From positions 1 to 35,112 of the IMG/VR virus record IMGVR_UViG_3300032236_001554: DNA of 35,112 nucleotides; one strand, 5' to 3'. Both the position numbers and the translations under genes were made by a program. Each line of letters begins with the position of its first letter. Positions within the stretch are counted from its first letter, which is position 1. This DNA comes from a virus. Shown here piece by piece: positions 21,828-29,308 of this stretch. Below the pieces are notes generated by a model. The model saw nothing but the letters and a program-made list of their open reading frames with translations. It was not told where the DNA came from and ran no database searches.

Positions 21828-23286
21828 TTTTATAGTGTATAAATTCTTTTTTTTGTTCTATTTTAATGATAAAATTAGACAAATTTATTTGTTTTAAACC
21901 ATCTTCTGATAATGATGTTTTATTATTTATTAAATCTTCTGTTTTTTTACCATTTATTAAATGTTTTTCCAATTCTTTTGGATTATTTAATCTATGTTCA
22001 TGTGGAACGGAATAATATCTACCAAAAGGATGTTTATATGGTTTTAAATTCATTTTTTCACATCTAGTATATAAATTGTTATCTTCTCCTCCCCATCCTA
22101 TATAACTTATAGGATAACCATTTACTTTTTCAAAATGTTCTTTTTTAAAAGTTATAACTCCTCCCATTATTTTATCTGGTATATTAATATAATTAAATTG
22201 ACTACAATGTGAACTTAAATGTGATGGTAATTCAGGATAAGAATAATCTGAAAATTCTACAAGAAGATCTACATCATGAAAACAATAATAATCTGAATTT
22301 TTATTTAATAAAAATCCAATATTATTTAATAGTCCCTTATTAAAAAGCTCTTGATCATCTTGTTCAACAACAATTAATTCAAAATCTTCAATTTGTTTTG
22401 ATAAATATTCTTTTAATCTAGGAATTAAAAGCTCTAAAGCCCTTTGTCTATCTCTATAAGGAATTATAACTGAAAGTTTTTTACCTTTGTTTATAATTTT
22501 CTTTCTACTATAATTCTTCTGAATATTAATAAGAGAATTATTAACACTTTCTATTCCGACATCAGGTATTTGGTTAGTGAAATGCTTCCATTTTTTAATA
22601 AAATATTCAGCAGACTTGGCTACATTCTCTTTATAATTTTCTTTATTGGTAATAGAAGATGCTTCACTACTTCCTTTTATATCTGTAAGATAATCTTCGC
22701 TATTTAGAAGATCAGGAAAATACCAAAAAGGTGGAGCAACATTCTTTGTTATAAGATTATAAGCGAAATCTACATGCTCAAAGGCATTCATGTACTGTTC
22801 ATCAAAGTATCCTAGCTTTTTAACGAGACTAGCATTGATATACATGAAGGCTCCTTGTGGATTATGGTAAAATCCTATCTTAACACCATCAGGTTGTTCT
22901 AATACGAACTTTAAAGTCTGTTCATTACCAGCAATTTTCTCAAAACATAAGTGATGTATGCCTGTGGATTGAGCAGCTTTTATATATTGTTGGAATACAC
23001 TGGTATCTTTGATTAGAATATCATCTTCAATCAAGAAGATATGCTCCACATCACGCTTTATAAGCTCAAATATAGCCTTGTTTTTTGATTTGGATACACC
23101 CAACTGCTTGTCATTGTGGATAACAACATCGCCATCTTCACTTTTTGCATAGTGATCGGTTCCATCATTTACAATAACAAGCTCATCTATCTCATTTCTT
23201 GGGATAGATGCTAAACATTTCTTATAATACTCAAAACGATTGTAGGTTGTTATTCCTACTCCTATTTTACCGTATGTCTTTTCCAT
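21817..23286 (-). CDS. Bifunctional glycosyltransferase: GT2-like domain fused to a GT7 (beta-1,4-galactosyltransferase-like) domain
   Basis: 489 aa. Domain 1 (about 1-245) is a GT2-like unit: KIGVGITTYNRFEYYKKCLA, HIFLIEDDILIKD with EDD at 87-89, and NAFEHVDFAYNLITKNVAPP; it is paralogous to the next two genes upstream. Domain 2 (about 270-430) carries the GT7 signatures in order: SVIIPYRDR (272-280), FELIVVEQDD (302-311), FNKGLLNNIGF (315-325), CFHDVDLL (335-342) with the DVD metal motif, GGVITFKKEHFEKVNGY (375-391), IGWGGEDNNLYTR (396-408) and a late PHEH (428-431). In animal galactosyltransferases these blocks bind UDP-galactose, Mn and the GlcNAc acceptor. The C-terminal 60 residues are AT-rich, Lys/Asn-rich and without match. 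Confidence 0.85.
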   Translation of the reverse strand: MEKTYGKIGVGITTYNRFEYYKKCLASIPRNEIDELVIVNDGTDHYAKSEDGDVVIHNDKQLGVSKSKNKAIFELIKRDVEHIFLIEDDILIKDTSVFQQYIKAAQSTGIHHLCFEKIAGNEQTLKFVLEQPDGVKIGFYHNPQGAFMYINASLVKKLGYFDEQYMNAFEHVDFAYNLITKNVAPPFWYFPDLLNSEDYLTDIKGSSEASSITNKENYKENVAKSAEYFIKKWKHFTNQIPDVGIESVNNSLINIQKNYSRKKIINKGKKLSVIIPYRDRQRALELLIPRLKEYLSKQIEDFELIVVEQDDQELFNKGLLNNIGFLLNKNSDYYCFHDVDLLVEFSDYSYPELPSHLSSHCSQFNYINIPDKIMGGVITFKKEHFEKVNGYPISYIGWGGEDNNLYTRCEKMNLKPYKHPFGRYYSVPHEHRLNNPKELEKHLINGKKTEDLINNKTSLSEDGLKQINLSNFIIKIEQKKEFIHYKIKK

Positions 23287-24104
23287 ATTTCTTTTAGATT
23301 CTTTAATACTTCTTCTTCAGTATGATTGGTTTCGGTTGGACCTCTACCATAAATTACTCCAAACTTATTCTTATCAACAAATCTGTCATGATTTTTGAAA
23401 AAATTATCCATGAAATCCTTTTCAGATCTTATTTTACTTTGTTGATGATCAGGAACTACGTCTTTTACACACTCATTAGCACCTTCTACATCAGCAAACC
23501 ATCTAAAAGGTGGATGATAACCAGCTTTGATGATCTGATATGTATGGTCAACATGCTCTAATGCATTATAAAACTGTTCATCCATCAATCCAACTTCATT
23601 TAATGTATCTATATGATAGTAACTGAGTGCTCCTAATACATTAGGATAAAGAATAATCTTTGTTTCATCTGGATAATTAATTATTTTTCTATGAACAGGA
23701 TATCCATTACCATCTGTGTTATGATTTCCATGTAAACCAAAGTTAAAATGCTTTATACCAGTAGATTTGTATGCATTTATGTATAGATTGAATACGTTTT
23801 TATCCAATATTTCTATATCATCTTCTACTAGGAAGATATGCTCACATCTACATTCAATCAAATACTTTAAGGCTTTGTTTTTAGCTACAGCAACTCCTTC
23901 TTTTCCTTTTGTCTTTATGTAATGAGTATTACCATCTTCTGTAAAGTCTATTAAATCTCTTACATTTGACTCTGATCCATCATCAACAACCACAAAGCTT
24001 GCATCATAGTTATATTCAAGAGACTTATAACTCTTTTTAAAGAATTCTGGTCTATCGCAGGTGATTAAACCTATACCTATCTTACTTGGTAATGGGTTTT
24101 GCAT
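23262..24104 (-). CDS. Glycosyltransferase family 2-like, paralogue of neighbours
   Basis: 280 aa, ATG at 24104. Blocks: KIGIGLITCDRPEFFKKSYK (8-27), FVVVDDGSE (37-45), EGVAVAKNKALKYLI (69-83), EHIFLVEDDIEILDKN (88-103, EDD at 94-96), LYPNVLGALSYYHIDTLNEV, and DEQFYNALEHVDHTYQIIKA followed by GYHPPFRWF. The same blocks appear in domain 1 of the downstream 489-aa protein and, with losses, in the upstream 253-aa protein, so these arose by tandem duplication. It probably uses a nucleotide sugar with a divalent metal; the acceptor is unknown. It overlaps both neighbours by 23-25 bases, consistent with coupled translation. Confidence 0.85.
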   Translation of the reverse strand: MQNPLPSKIGIGLITCDRPEFFKKSYKSLEYNYDASFVVVDDGSESNVRDLIDFTEDGNTHYIKTKGKEGVAVAKNKALKYLIECRCEHIFLVEDDIEILDKNVFNLYINAYKSTGIKHFNFGLHGNHNTDGNGYPVHRKIINYPDETKIILYPNVLGALSYYHIDTLNEVGLMDEQFYNALEHVDHTYQIIKAGYHPPFRWFADVEGANECVKDVVPDHQQSKIRSEKDFMDNFFKNHDRFVDKNKFGVIYGRGPTETNHTEEEVLKNLKEIWKRHTVK

Positions 24105-24843
24105 AATTTTTCTGTAAAGTCTCTAAGAAGGAAAGTAATTGCTCCTGTGTAATGCCAGCAGGATCGTTCTGACCGGGGATATACTTGTGATTGTGTACAA
24201 AATATCCATAGGAAAGACCTACACTACGATGCATATCAGGGAAATCTTTGAATCCGATCTTTTTAATTGGATGATATGACTTCTTCATACCTTCACCAAT
24301 GGTGGGATGATAGTGACTAGGAGGATATACTCCTTTCTTTCTGAGCTTTAGGACATAATCCATCACATCCAAGTCCTTTGTGTTGAAATATCTTTCATCA
24401 AAGTAACCGTTATTGGTTACAATACTAGAAAGGATGAACATGAATTCGCTATTAAGCTCTGGAGAAGCATGTAAAGTGACTCCACTCTCTTCATCTTCCA
24501 GAGGTAAACTGTTTTTACCATCTCCCATGACAACCCAAGTACCAAAGACTTCTCCTAGTCTTATGGTATTCTCAAATATCTTTGAATCATCTACTATTTG
24601 ATTTGAATGTAACAAGAAAAGATATTTGTATTCATTCAGTCTCATCTGTGACAAGAGCCAATTCCTAAGAGTAGCCATAGGAACATCACCATACTTCCTA
24701 TAGTTTTCATTTACCATAGTGTTATTCGTAGCAGAAGCAACAAAAACATTATGTTTTAACTCTTCTGGTATAGAAGCATAACAAACCTCAAGGTCTTCCT
24801 GTTCGTATATATCAATAATTCCTATTCCTATTTTGTCGTTCAT
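24082..24843 (-). CDS. Degenerate GT2-like protein lacking the DxD motif
   Basis: 253 aa, ATG at 24843. It follows the pattern of the two downstream paralogues: IGIGIIDIYEQEDLEVCYAS (5-24), YKYLFLLHSNQIVDD (72-86) and NNGYFDERYFNTKDLDVMDY followed by VLKLRKKGVYPPSHY. Where the paralogues have EDD (IFLIEDDI), this protein has HSN (FLLHSNQI), so the usual metal/nucleotide-sugar site is missing. It may be an inactive partner subunit or use another mechanism. It is the first gene after gp47 and overlaps it by 4 bases, so its expression is tied to gp47. Confidence 0.75.
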   Translation of the reverse strand: MNDKIGIGIIDIYEQEDLEVCYASIPEELKHNVFVASATNNTMVNENYRKYGDVPMATLRNWLLSQMRLNEYKYLFLLHSNQIVDDSKIFENTIRLGEVFGTWVVMGDGKNSLPLEDEESGVTLHASPELNSEFMFILSSIVTNNGYFDERYFNTKDLDVMDYVLKLRKKGVYPPSHYHPTIGEGMKKSYHPIKKIGFKDFPDMHRSVGLSYGYFVHNHKYIPGQNDPAGITQEQLLSFLETLQKNYAKPITK

Positions 24844-25895
24844 AATGTTAATTCTTTATATGTGTTGGTTAGATACTCTATCACATCTTCTTTATGCTGA
24901 ACGTCTATTGAGTTCACAAAATCTTCGATGTTTTTTTCAATATCTATTAAATTATAATCCACCTTTGAAGAATTTTCAATTAAATCTGTGTTAATTGATT
25001 TATAATCAATTCTAAAAAACTTGGGAGCAAGGTTTTGTAGTTTGGCGGTTAATAAAGTTATCTTATCATTGGTTATCTCTTCGTCTACGATAAAAGATAC
25101 CATGTTGTTAGGCACATTCTCCTTTAAAAAATCAGCATCTTGCTTCTTATTTCTCAAATGACTCAGGTAAACCTTTATATGTTTAGGAGATATTTTATTT
25201 TCTATGAATTCTAACTTCTCTGATTCTATATCCAGTATATAAACACCTCTTACCTGATCAACATCACCAAAATTCTGTTGATAAGGACTTCCTACATAAA
25301 CAATCTTTCCGTTTTTATATGATCTCTCATCTTTGCTGTGAAAGTGTCCAGAGATAATAAAAGATGACTTCTTTAAAAGGTTAGAAGATTCTATACCATG
25401 ATCACAGACTTTAAAACTGTTCATATAGAAAGTCTGGATCTCAAAATGACCAAAACAAATATCTGCTTTTGGTATATCATCAATCTCCGTTCCCCAAGGA
25501 ATAAGAGATATGGTCTTTTCACCTGCCTGTATGAGTAAAGGAGCCTTATCTACTACAACAATATTCTTCCATCCACCAAAAAGAGAAATGGAATTTACAT
25601 CAGAACGATCTTTGTAATAACAATCGTGATTACCAGCTGATATAAAAATCCTAAAGTCCTTTAAGATGTCAAAGAACTCATTAGCAGTAGCAAGAGTGTT
25701 TACGGATATTTCACTTCTGTTATGAAAGATATCACCGGGTATGATGATATCGTTGATACCAGCTTTGTTATAGGTTTTAGAAACCCACTTAGCAAAATTC
25801 AATACGATATCATGCCAAGTAGAACTATCCTGACCTAATCCTATGTGAATATCAGAAAAAACTCCTATCTTTTTACTTTTTATAACACAACTCAT
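24840..25895 (-). CDS. 47: Recombination endonuclease subunit gp47 (SbcD/Mre11-like nuclease)
   Basis: The nuclease partner of gp46. 351 aa (T4 gp47 is 339). Calcineurin-like metallophosphoesterase motifs in order: IGVFSDIHIGL (10-20, D15 and H17), IIIPGDIFHNR (50-60), ISAGNHDCYY (85-94), CFGHFE (147-152) and ISGHFHSK (181-188), all with their metal-binding residues. A capping C-terminal domain follows from about 240. ATG at 25895 overlaps the gp55-like stop by 4 bases. In T4 genes 47 and 46 are neighbours; here gp46 is separated by an 8.8-kb glycosyltransferase block on the same strand. Confidence 0.95.
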   Translation of the reverse strand: MSCVIKSKKIGVFSDIHIGLGQDSSTWHDIVLNFAKWVSKTYNKAGINDIIIPGDIFHNRSEISVNTLATANEFFDILKDFRIFISAGNHDCYYKDRSDVNSISLFGGWKNIVVVDKAPLLIQAGEKTISLIPWGTEIDDIPKADICFGHFEIQTFYMNSFKVCDHGIESSNLLKKSSFIISGHFHSKDERSYKNGKIVYVGSPYQQNFGDVDQVRGVYILDIESEKLEFIENKISPKHIKVYLSHLRNKKQDADFLKENVPNNMVSFIVDEEITNDKITLLTAKLQNLAPKFFRIDYKSINTDLIENSSKVDYNLIDIEKNIEDFVNSIDVQHKEDVIEYLTNTYKELTL

Positions 25896-26521
25896 TCGTC
25901 TTTCTTATACATCTTAGTTCTGTTATTTTTCATCATGTTGTTATAATTTTCAGAAAACATCATGTATTCATTCTGATACTTCTCATGTGTTTCATGAATA
26001 TGCTTTTCCTTTTTAATTCTATTTCTGAAAGCATTAAATGCAATTCTAGTGAAATATGAAAAAGGATTAGTTCCTTTGGTATGATTATATTTCTTGGACA
26101 TCAATGCTTTAAACATTCTAATGATTCCATCACCCACCATCTCTTCACGATATGAATAATTAATAAAATTAGGGGCATAACTTAGTTTATGAGCAATCTT
26201 GCTTACCATCTCTGCTAATTCATTAGAAAGAATGCCTGATTCATAATATTTCATAATCTGAGTATCAAACTCTTTAGGATCTACATAGAATTTGGTTTTA
26301 TCAGCTTTCTTGCCTCTCTTTGGTTTTTCATTAACAACAACTTCTTCAATTACTTCCTCTTCAATTAGGTCTTCATCAACCTCTTCTATAAGCTGCTCTT
26401 CAGGCTCTTCCATTTCTATGTCATCTAAACATAGTGCTTCAGCCTCTTCTTGGGAGTACTCAATTTTATCTTCGTTAAGAAGTGCCTTCTTATTACGATA
26501 TTTCTTTTTCTGTGTAGTCAT
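25892..26521 (-). CDS. 55: Late-transcription sigma factor (gp55-like) with acidic N-terminal extension
   Basis: gp55 directs host RNA polymerase to TATAAATA late promoters. 209 aa (T4: 185). The sigma region-2 core is clear: ELAEMVSKIAHKLSYAPNF (101-119), NYSYREEMVGDGIIRMFKAL (121-140), then NPFSYFTRIAFNAFRNRIKK (152-171) and KEKHIHE, matching T4 QEMIADGI and [20 protein letters not shown]. Residues 25-64 are an extreme Glu/Asp run (EEPEEQLIEEVDEDLIEEEV) absent from T4 gp55, followed by a basic patch KPKRGKKADK. T4 gp55 ends in the clamp-binding SLDFLY tail; here the protein ends NNRTKMYKKDE, without it. ATG at 26521; its start overlaps uvsW by 29 bases. Confidence 0.85.
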   Translation of the reverse strand: MTTQKKKYRNKKALLNEDKIEYSQEEAEALCLDDIEMEEPEEQLIEEVDEDLIEEEVIEEVVVNEKPKRGKKADKTKFYVDPKEFDTQIMKYYESGILSNELAEMVSKIAHKLSYAPNFINYSYREEMVGDGIIRMFKALMSKKYNHTKGTNPFSYFTRIAFNAFRNRIKKEKHIHETHEKYQNEYMMFSENYNNMMKNNRTKMYKKDE

Positions 26522-27908
26522 AATTTTCTAAATTGTATAATTTCTTGCGTTCATTTAAATGGAGTATACCATACTTTGTATTATCTGCAATATCAAATAT
26601 ATTAGCCATTGATTTAGTAGGATGTAAACGTAATGCTCTTCCTATTGATTGCATTATTTTAATCTTAGCTTTTCCAGCAGATGCAAATATAATATTATGT
26701 AAATTGGGAATGTTAATACCTGTGCTGAATATTTTTGATATTGCTATTACGATAACATCATTTCTATCATTCATAAATGATCTTATCTTTTCTCTATCTT
26801 CAATATCAGTAGATCCTCTTATGAAATATATAGGTCTTTTATTATCACAAGTCTTTGTTAAAATTTTTTCTACTATTTCTCCATGAGCAATACGATCAAC
26901 CATTATTAAACTATTATTAGTTAATTTATTTGCTAGATTACAAATAATTTGATTTCTCCTTTCGTTATTGATTAAGAAATCTAATTCATTCTCATAAGCA
27001 GAACTAGGAGTTCCAACAATTGCGGTGCTTGGTTTTGTTTGATGTTTAACTTTGAGAACTATTACTTTAAAGTTTGAAATATATGACTGATCTTTTAAAG
27101 TTTCAGTTTTCTGTTCAAAGGTTATTGGACCTAATTTACCAATTATATTCCATTGATCTATTTTAGAAGTTGGCATGGTTCCAGTAAATCCAAACTTATG
27201 AGGAGTTTGTACAAATTTTAAAACTTTGTTTATTTCATTACCTCGTTTAAGTGAATGACACTCATCTACTAATAATATTTTTACATCAGCTAATATAGAA
27301 AGATCAGTCTTCTCACTCATTAACATTTGAGTACCTGCTACTATGATTTTAGCAGAATGATCTAATTTGTTATTACCAGACCATTTTGCTACATCTTTTA
27401 GACCATAAGAGATAAAATCATTAGCAGTCTGCTCTACAAGCTGAATTGATGGAACGGTTACAAGAACCAAAGCATCAGGATCGTTTAAATTTTGTCTTAT
27501 GCTTTCAATTAATCCTGCACAGATAAGAGTTTTACCACCTGCCGTAGGAATTATGGTGATTCCTCTGCCTTGTTGAATTGCGGCTATGATAGATTTCTCC
27601 TGATAATCTCTAAAAGGAAGATTCAATGTCTTCACATTAGGTTCATTAAAACCACAGGAGAATTCTCTTATCAATTCCTTTGAAACATTATATGTATAAT
27701 GAGAATTTTCTATAAAACAAATAATATCACCTGTCATTCCTACTTCAAACTTTCCTCTAGGTGTTATTGAATATAAACGACTAGGAATATAAGGAACATT
27801 TTTCCTGTAAGCAGGATTTGCTATAGAAAAATGCTCTCTAATAAGATTTAGAGTATCCGAATCAGCTGTTATCTGACCTTGTGTTTTTGTTAAAGACAGT
27901 TCTATCAT
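26493..27908 (-). CDS. uvsW: Recombination DNA/RNA helicase UvsW (SF2)
   Basis: UvsW unwinds branched DNA and R-loops and switches replication from origin to recombination-dependent mode. 471 aa (T4: about 500). An N-terminal domain (1-95) is followed by SF2 motifs: Q-like FRDYQEKSI (99-107), motif I PTAGGKTLI (121-129), motif Ia TVPSIQLVEQ (151-160), motif II LLVDECHSL (212-220, DECH), motif III FGFTGTMP (239-246), motif IV region NSLIMVDRIAHGE, then ISKIFSTGINIPNL and motif VI MQSIGRALRLHP. Start ATG at 27908 shares one base with the uvsY stop (TAATG), a tight coupling also seen in other T4-like phages. Full set of motifs, no truncation. Confidence 0.94.
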   Translation of the reverse strand: MIELSLTKTQGQITADSDTLNLIREHFSIANPAYRKNVPYIPSRLYSITPRGKFEVGMTGDIICFIENSHYTYNVSKELIREFSCGFNEPNVKTLNLPFRDYQEKSIIAAIQQGRGITIIPTAGGKTLICAGLIESIRQNLNDPDALVLVTVPSIQLVEQTANDFISYGLKDVAKWSGNNKLDHSAKIIVAGTQMLMSEKTDLSILADVKILLVDECHSLKRGNEINKVLKFVQTPHKFGFTGTMPTSKIDQWNIIGKLGPITFEQKTETLKDQSYISNFKVIVLKVKHQTKPSTAIVGTPSSAYENELDFLINNERRNQIICNLANKLTNNSLIMVDRIAHGEIVEKILTKTCDNKRPIYFIRGSTDIEDREKIRSFMNDRNDVIVIAISKIFSTGINIPNLHNIIFASAGKAKIKIMQSIGRALRLHPTKSMANIFDIADNTKYGILHLNERKKLYNLENYDYTEKEIS

Positions 27909-28306
27909 TATGTAGTTTCTAATTTATTAATTTCTACGATATTTTTCATATCATAGGTCATGCTTCTGAAGATAGTCTCTATTTTTTCAAAATACTCTAT
28001 CAAGACTTCGGTATCTTGTATTTCTTCTTCTATCTTTAACATTTCTTCAGAACCATCTATCTTTTTATCCAAAGCAGACTTAGGAATTCCTGTTGGTAAT
28101 CCTTTTTTTTCTAAAGTTTCCAATACTCCTGCTCTTAATGATTTCTTTTTTCTATTAAGAGAATTGAGTTTTCTTTTCTGATCCATCAACCTAGCAACCC
28201 ACTTATGTTTAATTGCAGGTAACATCATTTGTTTTTCTAACAAATTAATTTGATCAATTTTTGTATCTTCCTGCAATTCTTCTTTGAATTCTTCTAAACA
28301 GACCAT
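27908..28306 (-). CDS. uvsY: Recombination mediator UvsY
   Basis: UvsY helps UvsX replace gp32 on single-stranded DNA. 132 aa (T4: 137). The N-terminus LEEFKEELQEDTKIDQINLL matches T4 LEDLQEELKKDVFIDSTKLQ at the beginning, the middle is basic and helical (KHKWVARLMDQKRKLNSLNR, KKKSLRAG), and the end FRSMTYDMKNIVEINKLETT corresponds to T4 IKSRGFAIKHIQDMRAFEAG. ATG at 28306, only 21 bases from the divergent plus-strand gene. As first gene of the minus-strand run it should have its promoter within or beyond that neighbour. Confidence 0.88.
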   Translation of the reverse strand: MVCLEEFKEELQEDTKIDQINLLEKQMMLPAIKHKWVARLMDQKRKLNSLNRKKKSLRAGVLETLEKKGLPTGIPKSALDKKIDGSEEMLKIEEEIQDTEVLIEYFEKIETIFRSMTYDMKNIVEINKLETT

Positions 28307-28327
28307 AAGTATCTTAAATTATACATT

Positions 28328-28591
28328 ATGTTAAATAAATTTCAAGTATTAGTTAAAACTATTTTAGAGAATATGAATGCTGCTGGTGCTGGAGGTGCTT
28401 TTGGTACTCCACAACAGGCAGTTTATGATCCTGCAAATCCTGTAAGTGGAAATACTTATGCTCCAAATGACAATCGTAATGTTACTGGTGCATATTTTCC
28501 TGCTAAAGGAACTAAGAAAGGTAAAAATAAGAATAAAAAGAAAGTAAAACCTTTGGTTATTCGTAGAACTCTTCAAAGGAAAACTTTTTAA
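28328..28591 (+). CDS. Small Gly/Ala-rich protein with very basic C-terminus, 87 aa
   Basis: Reading LNKFQVLVKTILENMNAAGA then GGAFGTPQQAVYDPANPVSG, the N-terminus has a short amphipathic helix, followed by a Gly/Ala/Asn-rich unstructured part, and residues 60-87 are basic (KGTKKGKNKNKKKVKPLVIR). It is probably a real gene: its base composition is protein-like, and the minus-strand frame over the same bases is an implausible Ser/Ile/Phe-rich shadow. Family unknown; small basic proteins of this look are often virion-internal or scaffold-associated in T4-like phages, which is a guess. It is divergent from uvsY with only 21 bases between starts, so the promoters must overlap neighbouring genes. 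Confidence 0.6.
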   Translation: MLNKFQVLVKTILENMNAAGAGGAFGTPQQAVYDPANPVSGNTYAPNDNRNVTGAYFPAKGTKKGKNKNKKKVKPLVIRRTLQRKTF

Positions 28592-28608
28592 TAAATATAA
28601 TATATTGA

Positions 28609-28840
28609 TTAACAATATTGCCATTTATATCCATATGCAGTTTTTCTTTTACCTAAACATACTCTGACTATTGCTTGATATTTTGCGTTGTTATCTTTAG
28701 CTGCTTTTTTTATAACAATCATAGTCTCTCTGAAAATATTTATAAGAATTCCATCTAGAACATATGTTTTTTGATTGTCCTATATAAATCTTATTATTTG
28801 GTGATGTTATTTTGTATATTCCCGTTATTTTTTTCATCAT
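28609..28840 (-). pseudogene. Remnant of a GIY-YIG homing endonuclease (N-terminal GIY-YIG plus C-terminal NUMOD-like piece)
   Basis: The minus strand from ATG 28840 (or 28837) encodes 47 aa to a stop at 28697-28699: KKITGIYKITSPNNKIYIGQ then SKNICSRWNSYKY, an unmistakable start of a GIY-YIG nuclease. In a frame one base over, 28609-28722 encodes KKAAKDNNAKYQAIVRVCLG and KRKTAYGYKWQYC, the end of a NUMOD/HTH DNA-binding module as found at the C-terminus of such enzymes. The frames meet at a run of seven A (minus strand); removing one A joins them into about 77 codons. Most of the nuclease domain and linker is missing, so a deletion plus a one-base slip left this relic. A sequencing error in the A-run could explain the shift but not the missing middle. 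Confidence 0.75.
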
Positions 28841-29282
28841 TGTTACTTATACATGAAACCATATTTTCGTAATATTTTTTTAAACTTTTTGGAGGACGGT
28901 TAATTCTAACATTTAAAATTCCATTATATGTATCATCTCTAAACAAAACATTATTTTCTATTTGTAATTTTAATTCTTCATATTTTAGTTGCCACTTACA
29001 GGTACATAACTTGAGTATTGTTCTTTTAAAGTTTTCCTTACCATGTTTTTCAACATCTTTTTTCAATTCTTCACTACTACCATAGTAATCTTTCCAATCT
29101 GAGTCGCATATTTTTTTTCTTTTTCTTTTAAATCCTTTCAAAGGTTTTAATTTTATTGTTTTTTTTAACATTTTACATCCCCAATAATATTTTTTTTCTT
29201 TTTGTTTTGCATTTAATCTTTCGATTAAATAGACAAAACCAAACCAATCTTCCAAATTATCAGGTATATTTTCCCATTCCAT
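28794..29282 (-). CDS. Putative GIY-YIG-like endonuclease, divergent
   Basis: The ATG at 29282 (MEWENIPDNLEDW) is preferred over a TTG extension to 29309. 162 aa. GFVYLIERLNAK (15-26) and YYWGCK (32-37) stand in for the GIY and YIG strands; between them and after lies a basic insertion (KGFKRKRKK, 49-57), then DWKDYYGSSEELKKDV (62-77), GKENFKRTILKLC (81-93) and KYEELKLQIENNVLF (100-114) with a candidate catalytic Glu, and YNGILNVRINRPP near the end. The same block order is known from small phage-borne endonuclease-like proteins. The Lys/Asn-rich end overlaps the remnant endonuclease by 47 bases, so one element has landed on another. Activity is uncertain. Confidence 0.6.
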   Translation of the reverse strand: MEWENIPDNLEDWFGFVYLIERLNAKQKEKKYYWGCKMLKKTIKLKPLKGFKRKRKKICDSDWKDYYGSSEELKKDVEKHGKENFKRTILKLCTCKWQLKYEELKLQIENNVLFRDDTYNGILNVRINRPPKSLKKYYENMVSCISNNDEKNNGNIQNNITK

Positions 29283-29308
29283 ATTTGTACTTATAGGTAA
29301 ATATAACA

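Noticed and set aside
26292-26531. Ser-rich plus-strand reading frame opposite the gp55 gene
   Set aside because: It is the antisense shadow of the acidic Glu/Asp run in gp55.
28364-28624. Minus-strand frame opposite the small basic protein
   Set aside because: It is Ser/Ile/Phe-rich and mirrors the codons of the plus-strand gene; no domain is visible.
28737-28744. TATAAATA on the minus strand
   Set aside because: It falls in the coding part of the decayed GIY-YIG gene (Ser-Tyr-Lys-Tyr codons) and leads only into the remnant.
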